Shown piece after piece: positions 23,201 to 30,774 of a stretch of DNA of 34,050 nucleotides. The position numbers and the translations under genes are program-made. The notes below the pieces were generated by a model that did no database searches, was not told the origin of the DNA, and saw only the letters and a program-made list of their open reading frames with translations. This DNA is from Nocardiopsis xinjiangensis YIM 90004 (GTDB lineage: Bacteria; Actinomycetota; Actinomycetes; Streptosporangiales; Streptosporangiaceae). The first letter of the stretch is position 1; the number at the start of each line of letters is the position of its first letter. The stretch is taken from contig NZ_ANBE01000009.1 in the NCBI RefSeq assembly GCF_000341145.1, positions 19,127-53,176 of the forward strand, written 5' to 3'.

Positions 23201-23926
23201 TCAGCGCCGCACCCGCGGAGAGTGGTCGACACACGCCTCGGCGGAGCGTTCCTGCAGGTAGTCGGCGTTGATCAGGTCAGCGACGGGTGCGTAGGGGGCG
23301 GCGTCCACCTCCGGCAGGCCCTCGGCCGGAACCAGGACCTGTTCGCCGCCGCCGGGCTGCTCGAAGTGCGGTGCGATGGGGCCGACGAGCGCCTCGAGAT
23401 CCGCTGTGACCTCGTAGCAGGAGTAGTTGTGCTCGTTGCCCTGGGGCCAGGTGTTGAGGGAGTCCGGCGGCAGGGCGCGCTCTTCGAAGGGTGCGCCGGC
23501 GGGTGCCAAGAACGTGCCGTAGGGGGACCCGAAGCGGTCGAGGAGCTCGCCCTCCTCCAGATCCACCGTGTCTGTGACGGGTGTGCCGTCCTCGACGACG
23601 AACCCGTCGTGGTCCGGGTAGCCCCAGGTGTCGCCGTCCGTGCGCCAGGTGTGGAGGAATCCCCTCGGGCTCTGCCCGCCGAAGGGTTCGTAGGTGCGGG
23701 TGAGCTCGGCGACCGGGCCCTCCTCGGGCAATTCGAGGGGGCCCAACCGCGGGTCGCCGCACACGTACCGTTCCCGGTCCTCCTGAGAGGGCGGGAAAGC
23801 TTGGACGGGGCAGTCCTCGATGCTGCCGGGCGCGGTGTCGCCGTGGGCCGGGGCGGTCGCGGCCAGGACCGGGACGGCCGCCAGGAGTGCGGCGCACACG
23901 GCCGGGGAGCGGGTGGAGAGCTTCAC
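23201..23926 (-). CDS. Secreted TNT-domain protein, candidate NAD+ glycohydrolase
   Basis: A 241-aa protein with a Sec-type signal peptide (MKLSTRS, hydrophobic 8-24, AHG at ~27-29). Residues ~125-225 form a TNT domain: DRFGSPYGTFLAPAG, ERALPPDSLN and FEQPGGGEQVLVP. From memory, the catalytic Arg and Gln of TNT enzymes lie 65 residues apart; here R131 and Q196 show the same spacing, with F132 after the Arg and H166 near a reported His position. TNT enzymes split NAD+ and can kill target cells. Four Cys (39, 56, 170, 232) may form disulfides. No known immunity protein is adjacent. ATG 23926 has GAGAGGGA upstream; AGTCAA at 23976-23981 reads as a TTGACT -35-like box on this strand. Confidence 0.85.
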   Translation of the reverse strand: MKLSTRSPAVCAALLAAVPVLAATAPAHGDTAPGSIEDCPVQAFPPSQEDRERYVCGDPRLGPLELPEEGPVAELTRTYEPFGGQSPRGFLHTWRTDGDTWGYPDHDGFVVEDGTPVTDTVDLEEGELLDRFGSPYGTFLAPAGAPFEERALPPDSLNTWPQGNEHNYSCYEVTADLEALVGPIAPHFEQPGGGEQVLVPAEGLPEVDAAPYAPVADLINADYLQERSAEACVDHSPRVRR

Positions 23927-23935
23927 GGTGGTTCC

Positions 23936-23948
23936 CTCTCGACGAGAG
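23936..23948. repeat. Palindrome next to the TNT-gene ribosome site
   Basis: CTCTCG-a-CGAGAG is a perfect 13-bp dyad lying 10 bp upstream of the TNT gene start and partly overlapping its ribosome site. The one-base centre is too small for a stable loop, so an operator role is more likely than a hairpin. Confidence 0.35.
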
Positions 23949-24015
23949 CTGTGTATTCGAACGATGACGGAACGTAGTCAAACACGAACGGCCCGGAAGG
24001 TGCCACGATCGGCAC

Positions 24016-24447
24016 ATGCGTATGAGCGTCCACGTACTGCTGTTGTGGGAAGACCGTGTCCTGCTCACTCTGAGGGGGCCGTCGGCGGCCTTCGCCCCCG
24101 GTCTGTGGCACGCAGGGGTCGCCGGCAAGGCCGAACCCGGTGAGGAACTCGTGGCGGCGGCGCTCCGGGAGAGCGGGGAGGAGCTCGGGGTCACGCCCGC
24201 GTCGGACGATCTGTCCCTGCGCCACGTCGTCCACCAGAGAAGTGCCGTGGGGGAGTGGGAGCACGCTTTCTTCGTGAGCCACCGGTGGTCGGGTGTGCCG
24301 TACAACCGCGAACCGCACAAGCATGCGCAGATCCGTTGGTGGGCCTTCGGGGCCCTTCCCGGGAACCTGGTGCCCTACTGCGCAACGGCACTGGCACGCA
24401 TGCGTTCCGGGGAGAGTTTCACCCGTCTCGGCGACACCGCCGACTGA
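24016..24447 (+). CDS. NUDIX hydrolase
   Basis: A 143-aa protein with a full NUDIX box (G-x5-E-x7-RE-x-x-EE-x-G) in GKAEPGEELVAAALRESGEE (~37-59); Ser takes the usual hydrophobic place after RE. These enzymes cleave nucleoside diphosphates linked to other groups, and the substrate is unknown here. ATG 24016 has no strong ribosome site; ATG 24022 is an alternative. It is divergent from the TNT gene (89-bp gap). A link to NAD(P) or ADP-ribose metabolism would be attractive but is only inferred from that neighbour. Confidence 0.88.
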   Translation: MRMSVHVLLLWEDRVLLTLRGPSAAFAPGLWHAGVAGKAEPGEELVAAALRESGEELGVTPASDDLSLRHVVHQRSAVGEWEHAFFVSHRWSGVPYNREPHKHAQIRWWAFGALPGNLVPYCATALARMRSGESFTRLGDTAD

Positions 24448-24460
24448 GGTCCGGCCTCAG
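24444..24460. terminator. Short hairpin containing both stop codons of NUDIX and TetR genes
   Basis: CTGAGG (24444-24449) and CCTCAG (24455-24460) form a 6-bp dyad with a 5-nt loop. The TGA of the NUDIX gene and the TCA (TGA on minus) of the TetR gene are part of the stem, leaving only 9 bp between the genes. Confidence 0.5.
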
Positions 24461-25032
24461 GCGGGGTCGGGCTGCACGAGCAGGCGCAGCCCTTCGACGG
24501 CCTGGTCGGGGCTGGGAAGTCCCTCGGGTTCGACGAGGTACTGCAGGACGTAGCCGGTGACGAGGTTGTAGAGGATCGAGCCCAGGCCGGCGGCTGTGGC
24601 GTCGCCGACCTCTGCGGGGGAGAGGTCGAGGAGCAGGGCCGCCATCTCCCTGCGGGCCTCGTGCAGTCCTTCGCGCAGTGGTGCTCCGATGTCGTCGTCG
24701 AACTGTGCCTGGCCGAAGGCCTGGACCCCGGCGACCATGAGGTCGTGGTGCTCGGGCATGCTCGCGAAGAGTGTCGTGAGCAGGACGCGCACGCGCTGGT
24801 CCGGCCGTTCGGAGCGGGAGGCCCGCAGGGCACTTTCGAAGATGTCGCCCCAGTCGCCGGTCGCCTCGATGACCGCGGTGTTCATGAGCTTGTCCTTCGA
24901 CCCGAAGTGGTACCCGATCGAGGCCAGGTGTGCGCCGGAGGCGGCGGCGATGTCCCGCGCGGTCGTCTTCCCGTAGCCCTTCTCCGCCAGGCACTTCTTC
25001 GCGCCGGCGAGCAGGTCCTCACGTTGGCTCAT
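24457..25032 (-). CDS. TetR-family transcriptional regulator
   Basis: A 191-aa repressor-like protein. The HTH is at ~8-50 (EKGYGKTTARDIAAASG, then YHFGSKDKL). The C-terminal ligand domain has no assigned effector. ATG 25032 gives a normal TetR N-terminus (MSQREDLLAG); the 29 in-frame codons upstream cross the operator region and are not family-like. TAGAGT ends 8 bp before the ATG and no ribosome site exists, so it may be leaderless. It is divergent from the MFS exporter and probably represses it and itself through the repeats at 25054-25099. Confidence 0.92.
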   Translation of the reverse strand: MSQREDLLAGAKKCLAEKGYGKTTARDIAAASGAHLASIGYHFGSKDKLMNTAVIEATGDWGDIFESALRASRSERPDQRVRVLLTTLFASMPEHHDLMVAGVQAFGQAQFDDDIGAPLREGLHEARREMAALLLDLSPAEVGDATAAGLGSILYNLVTGYVLQYLVEPEGLPSPDQAVEGLRLLVQPDPA

Positions 25033-25053
25033 GAACGGAACTCTAGCACTCTT

Positions 25054-25099
25054 GGACGTACGTACATATTGACCGCTGATTTTGACGGACGTACGATCA
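25054..25099 (+). promoter_or_regulatory. TetR operator pair overlapping the MFS promoter
   Basis: Two similar sites, GGACGTACGTACA (25054-25066) and GGACGTACGATCA (25087-25099), are 33 bp apart. They bracket a promoter with TTGACC (25069-25074), a 17-bp spacer and TACGAT (25092-25097). The second site covers the -10 box, so binding would block transcription. The -10 ends 7 bp before the MFS ATG. Confidence 0.7.
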
Positions 25100-25104
25100 A
25101 TTCC

Positions 25105-26655
25105 ATGGATACGCGACACCAGGAACGCGCCGGGACCCGTACCTGGCTCGGCGCCCTGCTCCTGCTCCTTCCGGCCCTACTCGTCTCCATGGACATCTCG
25201 GTCCTCTTCGTCGCCGCACCCGCCGTCGTCGAGGACCTCGATCCCACCGCCACCCAGTGGCTGTGGATGATGGACGTCTACGGTTTCGTCCTGGCCGGAC
25301 TGCTCATCACCATGGGCGCGCTCGGCGACCGCGTCGGCCGTCGGCGCCTGCTCCTCGTGGGCGCCCTCGCCTTCGGCGCCGCCTCGGCCCTGCTCGCGGC
25401 GGCGCCCACCCCGGAGTTCTTCATCGCCGGCCGTGTCCTGCTCGGTTTCGGCGCCGCGACCCTGGCACCGTCCACGCTCTCCCTGATCCGCGTGATGTTC
25501 ACCGACCCGGACCAGCGCCGCGTCGCCGTGGGCATGTGGACCGCCGCTTTCGCGGGCGGCGCGGTCGTCGGGCCCGTCATCGGCGGGGCCCTCCTGGAGT
25601 TCTTCTGGTGGGGCTCGGTCTTCCTCGTCAACCTGCCGGTCATGACCGTGCTCCTGGCCGCGGGGCCCTTCCTGCTGCCGGAGTACCGGGGCACTGCCCG
25701 GGCCGCCTTCGACCTGCCCGGGGCGGCGGCCTCCCTCGTGGCCGTCATCGCCCTGGTGCAGGCGGCCAAGCGCTTCGTCGAACACGGCGTCGACGGGACC
25801 GGGGCGGTGGTGCTCGTGGTCGGTGCCGTGGCCCTGATCCTGTTCGTCCTGCGCCAGCGCCGTGCCCGGGCCCCGCTCGTGGACGTCTCGCTGTTCACCA
25901 GGCCGACCTTCAGCGCCTCGGTACTGAGCAACACCGCGGTGTCCTTCGCCGTCGCCGGGCTCGGCCTGCTCACCTTCACGTTCCTGCAGGTCGTGCACGG
26001 GTTGAGTCCGCTCTTCGCCGCCCTGTACGCGTTGCCCACCGTGCTCGGGACCGTCCTCGGCGCCACCCTCGCGGGTGCCCTCGCCGGGCGGGTGCGCCCT
26101 GCCGTCCTCATGCCTGCGGGGCTCCTGACGGGTGCGGCCGGCTTCGGTACCGTCGCCGCGGTCGGCGCCGACACCCACATCGCGGTCTTCATCGGCGGCT
26201 ACACCGTCCTGACCCTGGGTATCGGTGTCGTGGCCACTCTCGCCAACACCCTGATCCTGGCCACCGCCCCGCCCGAGCGCGCCGGTGCCGCGGCAGGGGT
26301 CTCGGAGACCAGCACCGAGCTGGGCGCGGCCCTGGGTATCGCCGCGCTGGGGACCGTCGCGACCTCCGTCTACCGCGACACGATGACCGGCGCCGCACCC
26401 GACGCGGGCCGGGCCGCCGCCGAGAACGTCGCCGGTGCCGCGTCCACGGCCGCACATCTGCCACCCCAGGAGGCCGCCTCCCTGTTGGCCACCGCCTTCG
26501 ACGCCTACACCTCGGGTGTGGTCACCGCTGCGGCGGCCGGAGCCGGCACCCTGCTGTGCGTCGCCCTCGTCGCCGCCGTGTCCCTGCGCCGGCTGCCCGC
26601 GGGCACGGGCCGGGAACCGGCGGACACCGATCCGGACGAACCCGCTGCCGTGTGA
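25105..26655 (+). CDS. MFS drug exporter of the DHA2 (14-helix) type
   Basis: A 516-aa membrane protein with about 14 helices. Antiporter motifs are visible: GALGDRVGRRRLLL (motif A after helix 2), LDPTATQWLWMMDVYGFVLA (helix 1-2 region), and a motif-C-like GGAVVGPVIGGALLE. These transporters export cationic dyes, antiseptics or antibiotics using the proton gradient, as in QacA and SmvA. ATG 25105 sits at the predicted transcription start and lacks a ribosome site, suggesting leaderless mRNA. The divergent TetR gene and operators show likely substrate-induced expression. The acidic 15-residue tail is unconserved. Confidence 0.93.
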   Translation: MDTRHQERAGTRTWLGALLLLLPALLVSMDISVLFVAAPAVVEDLDPTATQWLWMMDVYGFVLAGLLITMGALGDRVGRRRLLLVGALAFGAASALLAAAPTPEFFIAGRVLLGFGAATLAPSTLSLIRVMFTDPDQRRVAVGMWTAAFAGGAVVGPVIGGALLEFFWWGSVFLVNLPVMTVLLAAGPFLLPEYRGTARAAFDLPGAAASLVAVIALVQAAKRFVEHGVDGTGAVVLVVGAVALILFVLRQRRARAPLVDVSLFTRPTFSASVLSNTAVSFAVAGLGLLTFTFLQVVHGLSPLFAALYALPTVLGTVLGATLAGALAGRVRPAVLMPAGLLTGAAGFGTVAAVGADTHIAVFIGGYTVLTLGIGVVATLANTLILATAPPERAGAAAGVSETSTELGAALGIAALGTVATSVYRDTMTGAAPDAGRAAAENVAGAASTAAHLPPQEAASLLATAFDAYTSGVVTAAAAGAGTLLCVALVAAVSLRRLPAGTGREPADTDPDEPAAV

Positions 26656-26665
26656 GGGCGCGCGA

Positions 26666-26703
26666 AGGGCCGGGCCCGACCGCGGAGGTCGGAGCCCGGC
26701 CCT
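26666..26703. terminator. Bidirectional terminator between the MFS and UDP-sugar dehydrogenase genes
   Basis: AGGGCCGGGC (26666-26675) pairs with GCCCGGCCCT (26694-26703), and CGACC (26677-26681) with GGTCG (26687-26691), with a small internal loop and a 5-nt end loop. Confidence 0.8.
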
Positions 26704-26719
26704 GGCCGGCGGGTCGTGG

Positions 26720-28051
26720 CTACTGGCGGCCCAGCGCCCGGTAGGTCCAGCCGGAGGAACGCCAGTACGTGGGGTCGAGGGCGTTTCGCCCGTCCACGAT
26801 CTTGCGCTGGGTGACCACCTCGGCCAGTTTCTCGGGGTTGGCCTCCCGGAACTCCGTCCACTCGGTGAGCAGCAGCACCACGTCGGCTCCCTGGGCCGCC
26901 TCCATCATGCTGGGCGCGTAGTTGAGCTGCGGGTGCTCCTCGCGGGCCCGATCCATCGCCTGCGGGTCGTAGACGGTCACGTGCGCGCCCAGCGACGCGA
27001 TCGTGGAGGCCACGTCCAGCGCGGGCGAGTCGCGGATGTCGTCGGAGTTGGGTTTGAACGCCGCCCCCAACACGGTGATGGTGCGTCCGGCGAAGTTGCC
27101 GCCGATGAGCTGGCGGGCGATGTCGATGGTGCGAGCGCGCCGGCGCTGGTTGATCGCATCGACCTCGCGCAGGAAGGACAGTGCGGGCTCCACGCCCAGT
27201 TCGTCGGCGCGGGCCATGAACGCACGGATGTCCTTGGGCAGGCATCCGCCGCCGAAGCCCAGGCCCGGTCCCAGGAACTTGCCGCCGATGCGGTCGTCGT
27301 GGGAGAGCGCCTCGGCCAGTTTCATGACGTCGGCGCCGGCGGCCTCGGAGACCTCCGCCATGGCGTTGATGAAGGAGATCTTCGTGGCCAGGAACGCGTT
27401 GGCCGAGACCTTGACCAGCTCGGCGGTCTGCAGGTCGGTCACGAGGAAGGGCACGCCCTCGTCGATCTGCTGCTGCCACAGGGAGCGCACGGCCTTCTCC
27501 ACCCGCGGGGAGTCGGTGCCGATGACGATGCGGTTGGGGTGCAGCGTGTCCTTGACGCCGAAGCTCTCGCGCAGGAACTCCGGGCTCCAGCCGAGCTCGG
27601 CCTCCGCGCCGACCGGCGCGAGCGCGGACAGGCGGGCGGACAGGGTCGCGGCGGTGCCGACCGGGACGGTGGAGCGGCCCACGACCACGGTGGGGCGGTG
27701 CAGGTGCGGGGCGAGCTGGTCGACCGCGGAGTTGACGTAACTCAGGTCTGCGGCGCCGGATTCGTCGAGCTGCGGTGTGCCCACACAGATGAGGTGCAGG
27801 TCGGCGAACTCGGCCGCTTCGGCGAAGGAGGTGGTGAAACGCAGCCGACCGCTCGGCAGGTTCTCGGTGAGCAGCTCGTCCAGGCCGGGTTCGAAGAAGG
27901 GGATGCGGCCTTGGCGCAGCATCTCCACCTTGGCCTCGTCGACGTCGACGCCGAGGACCTCGAAACCCATCTCGGCGAGGCACGCAGCGGTGGTGGCACC
28001 GAGGTATCCGGTCCCGATGACCGAGACACGCATACGTTCTGCTTCGACCAC
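26720..28051 (-). CDS. UDP-glucose/GDP-mannose dehydrogenase family protein
   Basis: A 443-aa enzyme, most like UDP-glucose 6-dehydrogenase, which makes UDP-glucuronate for cell-surface polymers. The NAD-binding motif is VIGTGYLGATTA near the start. The catalytic Cys is C270 in GFGGGCLPKDI, and the C-terminal domain holds VLGAAFKPNSDDIRDSPAL. Start choice: GTG 28051 has GAAGGG about 10 bp upstream; ATG 28033 (six codons later) lacks a ribosome site. The exact sugar nucleotide is not proven. It lies downstream of the LCP and membrane-protein genes on the same strand but after a 233-bp gap, so it likely has its own promoter. Confidence 0.92.
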   Translation of the reverse strand: MVEAERMRVSVIGTGYLGATTAACLAEMGFEVLGVDVDEAKVEMLRQGRIPFFEPGLDELLTENLPSGRLRFTTSFAEAAEFADLHLICVGTPQLDESGAADLSYVNSAVDQLAPHLHRPTVVVGRSTVPVGTAATLSARLSALAPVGAEAELGWSPEFLRESFGVKDTLHPNRIVIGTDSPRVEKAVRSLWQQQIDEGVPFLVTDLQTAELVKVSANAFLATKISFINAMAEVSEAAGADVMKLAEALSHDDRIGGKFLGPGLGFGGGCLPKDIRAFMARADELGVEPALSFLREVDAINQRRRARTIDIARQLIGGNFAGRTITVLGAAFKPNSDDIRDSPALDVASTIASLGAHVTVYDPQAMDRAREEHPQLNYAPSMMEAAQGADVVLLLTEWTEFREANPEKLAEVVTQRKIVDGRNALDPTYWRSSGWTYRALGRQ

Positions 28052-28162
28052 TGGTGGTGTCCCTTCTTCCTTACTGTCCCGCTCGTGTGCTTCTTGTGCC
28101 CGTTCGACCGACCCAGCACCCACGTGAAAGGAGTAAAACGGACATCTGAGCTGTGGTGGTCG

Positions 28163-28190
28163 GGTGACCCCACCGAGGCGGGGCATCACC
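28163..28190 (-). terminator. Weak hairpin downstream of the LCP/membrane-protein unit
   Basis: GGTGA with TCACC and CCCC with GGGG form a stem with a 2-nt bulge and an 8-nt loop. It lies ~95 bp downstream of the membrane-protein stop and upstream of the UDP-sugar dehydrogenase. The rest of the 28052-28284 gap shows no clear promoter. Confidence 0.3.
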
Positions 28191-28284
28191 TTATGCGCCG
28201 CGGAATGGCGTGTGACCGAACACGGCTTGAACGTCAGTCGCTCAGATTACCGGCGGGTGCTGTGGTTCGGTCCACCGGGCGCTC

Positions 28285-28959
28285 TCAAGGCCGGTCGCCG
28301 CGGTAGAACCTGTTCTGTCCTGCTTCATCGTCCAACGGGGTCCAGGACGCCCCGCCCTCGCCACGCCGGAACGGGGTCGTGGTCTTCTCGGGGTCGCCCG
28401 CCAGGCCGCTGCCGGGCGGCGGATCGTACGGAACGGGCTGCGCCGGCGGTTCGGGGAGCGTGTCGCCGACCGCTCCCCGGCCCTCGAGGTCCGGCTCCTC
28501 CATCGGATCCTCCGGAGGGGCCGCCCGGTATCGACCCCGCTCCGCACGGTCGGGCACGTCGTGGAGCGCCCGCCAACGCATGGGGGTCAGCGCCGAGCCG
28601 AACAGCAGGACCCCCAACGGCAGGGCGACCGTCAGACCGGGGCCGGACGGGTACAGGAAACTCTCCGAATTGAGCCAGCCCAACGCCGGCTCCGTCGTCT
28701 GCGGCGCCACCACCGGCCACAGAGCGGTCGCGGCCAGCAGCAGACCGCTGGTGGCCGCGACCATCGGGGAGACACGCGTGGCGACCAGTCCGGCGCCGAC
28801 CGCACCGGCCACCCCGAGCAGGACACCCGCGGAGACCGTCGTGAAGGTGACCTGGCCCTCGGACAGCCGCGGCAGGAGTTCGGCCGACCAGGAGACCGCA
28901 GCCCACAGGGCCGGGGCCAGAACGGCGCCGATGAGGAGGCCGGCCAGATGGCGGAGCAC
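28285..28959 (-). CDS. Membrane protein of unknown function with long cytoplasmic tail
   Basis: A 224-aa protein with four hydrophobic segments (~4-22, 38-62, 66-86, 108-125), then ~95 polar residues rich in Pro, Asp and Arg. GTG 28959 follows AGGAAGG at 5-6 bp. It starts 11 bp after the LCP stop, so both are probably one transcript. No family is recognised. A role in envelope polymer assembly is suggested only by its partner. Confidence 0.8.
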   Translation of the reverse strand: MLRHLAGLLIGAVLAPALWAAVSWSAELLPRLSEGQVTFTTVSAGVLLGVAGAVGAGLVATRVSPMVAATSGLLLAATALWPVVAPQTTEPALGWLNSESFLYPSGPGLTVALPLGVLLFGSALTPMRWRALHDVPDRAERGRYRAAPPEDPMEEPDLEGRGAVGDTLPEPPAQPVPYDPPPGSGLAGDPEKTTTPFRRGEGGASWTPLDDEAGQNRFYRGDRP

Positions 28960-28970
28960 GGGGAACCTTC

Positions 28971-30500
28971 CTACGAGCAGATGTTGTCCTCGGCGGTCGA
29001 GGCGGCGGCCGATCCGTCGTCCGGCGACCCGGAAGGGGACTCCTCCGCCGATTCGTCCTCGACCTCGGCCTCTGGAATGTCGAACGTCGTGTAGTCGAAC
29101 CCGATCACGATCTGGAGCTCACCGTTCAGGGTCTCGTCTTCAACAGCTTCGGAATCGGGGATCATCCCGGACACGTAGGCGGCTTCCTCGGCCATCTCGG
29201 GGCTGTGGCGCACCTCGGTGCCGGTCAGGTCCCGGCTGGTCCAGTTCTCGGCCTCCCCGGTCAGCTCGAACCCGGCCTCGGACAGCTGGGTGTCCAGCTC
29301 GGCACCGACACCAGGGCTCGCGGTGCCGTTGAAGACCCGCACGGGGACCTCCGACGGGCTCGGACCGCCGTCTTCCCCTTCCTCCCCGGCTGCCTCTTCC
29401 TCACCACCGATCGGGCGATCGGCCCGGATGTCGGCGAACAGGTCGCGGGCGGCCGGCTCGTCCCACAGCACTGCGACGTCGCCGCGGTCGGTCCAATGTT
29501 CCATGTCGGCGACGGGCACCTGGGCGAAGTCCACCGCGGACAGGTCCAGGCCGCGCATCTGGTGGCCCAGATCGTTGAGGGCGGCGGTGTCCAGGCCCTC
29601 GTCCACGGTCAGCGACGACAGGGAGCTGTCCAGGAACGAGGCGAGCTTGGTCGGCTCCGAGAGGGTCTCGGTACTCAGTGCCCGGTCCATCATCGCCGCG
29701 ACCACCTGCTGTTGGCGGTCGATCCGGTCCAGGTCGCCGCGGGCGGTCGCACGCGTGCGCGCGAAGGCCAGCGCCTCGGCGCCGTCCACCTCGTGGGTGC
29801 CGGCTTCCAGGTCGAGCTGGGCCTTGGGGTCCTCGATCGGCTCCTCCAGGCACACCTCCACGCCGCCGAGGGCATCGACCACGTCCACGAACCCGGTGAA
29901 GTCCACCTCGACGTAGTGGTCGATGCGCACACCCGTCACCGCTTCCACGGTCTGCACGGACTTCTGCGGACCGCCGTAGGCGTAGGCGGCGTTGATCTTG
30001 TCCTTGCCCTCACCGGGCACGTCCACCCACAGGTCGCGGGGCACACCCACGACGGTGACCCGGTCGCGTTCGTGGTTGAGGTGCACCAGCATGATCGTGT
30101 CGGAACGCTCACCGGGGGTGGACCCCACACTGAGGGCGTCCTGGTCCTCGCTGCTCATCTCCTCGCGTCCGTCGGAGCCGATGACCAGGAACGTCAGCGC
30201 CCCCGTCTCGTTCTCGGGGCGCTCGTCCTCGGCGAGCCCGCCGAACACGTCGGAGCGGTTGATGTTGCCCGAGACCCATGCTGTGGCGCCCCAGGAGACC
30301 CCCGAGGCCAGCAGTACCAGGACCGACAGAGCGCTCATGAGCGCGAGGGCGGTGCGGCGGCGGCGCACGGCGGCCGAGGGGACGATGAGACGCCCGCTGC
30401 GGGGGGAACGTCGCTCGTGCGGGGGCAGGGGCCGTGAGTGTTCGCGCCGGAACTCGCCCGCCGACTCCTGGCGTCCGGCGTGGTCGTCGCTCATCGACAT
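28971..30500 (-). CDS. LytR-CpsA-Psr (LCP) family ligase with LytR_C domain
   Basis: A 509-aa protein: a basic cytoplasmic N-terminus, one membrane helix (~51-73), the LCP domain (~100-270), and a LytR_C domain (~385-475, from VPVRVFNGTASPGVG). LCP motifs are present: LVIGSDGRE, GERSDTIMLVHLN, VGVPRDLWV and LAFARTRAT. LCP enzymes attach lipid-linked glycopolymers to peptidoglycan or arabinogalactan. ATG 30500 is used; ATG 30494 is equally possible. The C-terminal tail is acidic and Ser-rich. It is divergent from a family-2 glycosyltransferase and upstream of the UDP-sugar dehydrogenase, forming an envelope-glycan neighbourhood. Confidence 0.92.
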   Translation of the reverse strand: MSMSDDHAGRQESAGEFRREHSRPLPPHERRSPRSGRLIVPSAAVRRRRTALALMSALSVLVLLASGVSWGATAWVSGNINRSDVFGGLAEDERPENETGALTFLVIGSDGREEMSSEDQDALSVGSTPGERSDTIMLVHLNHERDRVTVVGVPRDLWVDVPGEGKDKINAAYAYGGPQKSVQTVEAVTGVRIDHYVEVDFTGFVDVVDALGGVEVCLEEPIEDPKAQLDLEAGTHEVDGAEALAFARTRATARGDLDRIDRQQQVVAAMMDRALSTETLSEPTKLASFLDSSLSSLTVDEGLDTAALNDLGHQMRGLDLSAVDFAQVPVADMEHWTDRGDVAVLWDEPAARDLFADIRADRPIGGEEEAAGEEGEDGGPSPSEVPVRVFNGTASPGVGAELDTQLSEAGFELTGEAENWTSRDLTGTEVRHSPEMAEEAAYVSGMIPDSEAVEDETLNGELQIVIGFDYTTFDIPEAEVEDESAEESPSGSPDDGSAAASTAEDNICS

Positions 30501-30774
30501 CCCCGTCCCAACCCCGTCAACGGTCTTCTTCTCCCTAGGTTGTCACCCGATTCCCCGAAGGAAGCAGGATGTCAATGCTCGGCGTGTTGTGGCCCCTTTG
30601 GTCAGACGCACACCGGCGCGTGACGGTTCGACGGAAGTCCGGAATCCGTGGACGGTGTGCCCTGGAGAGGAGCGTGGGGAGGGTGCTTGCGGGCCTCTCC
30701 GTCCCGTGCTGTCCGGCTTCGTGTGTGCAGTACCGTTGAAGCGTCCCGACATGTCTTGATCCTGGGAAGTACCT
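30501..30774. other. Divergent intergenic region between LCP and glycosyltransferase genes
   Basis: On the minus strand TTGACA (30575-30570) is a perfect -35 box, but no good -10 lies 16-18 bp away. On the plus strand TACCGT (~30731) could be a -10 without a clear -35. No RNA gene or coding region was recognised in these 274 bp. Confidence 0.4.

Noticed and set aside
24661..25104. An upstream extension of the MFS frame by 148 codons
   Set aside because: It crosses the TetR gene on the other strand and the promoter/operator region. The MFS family N-terminus starts near ATG 25105.
30641..30770. A possible small RNA in the LCP/glycosyltransferase gap
   Set aside because: There is GC-rich sequence but no promoter-plus-terminator pair that would support an RNA gene.
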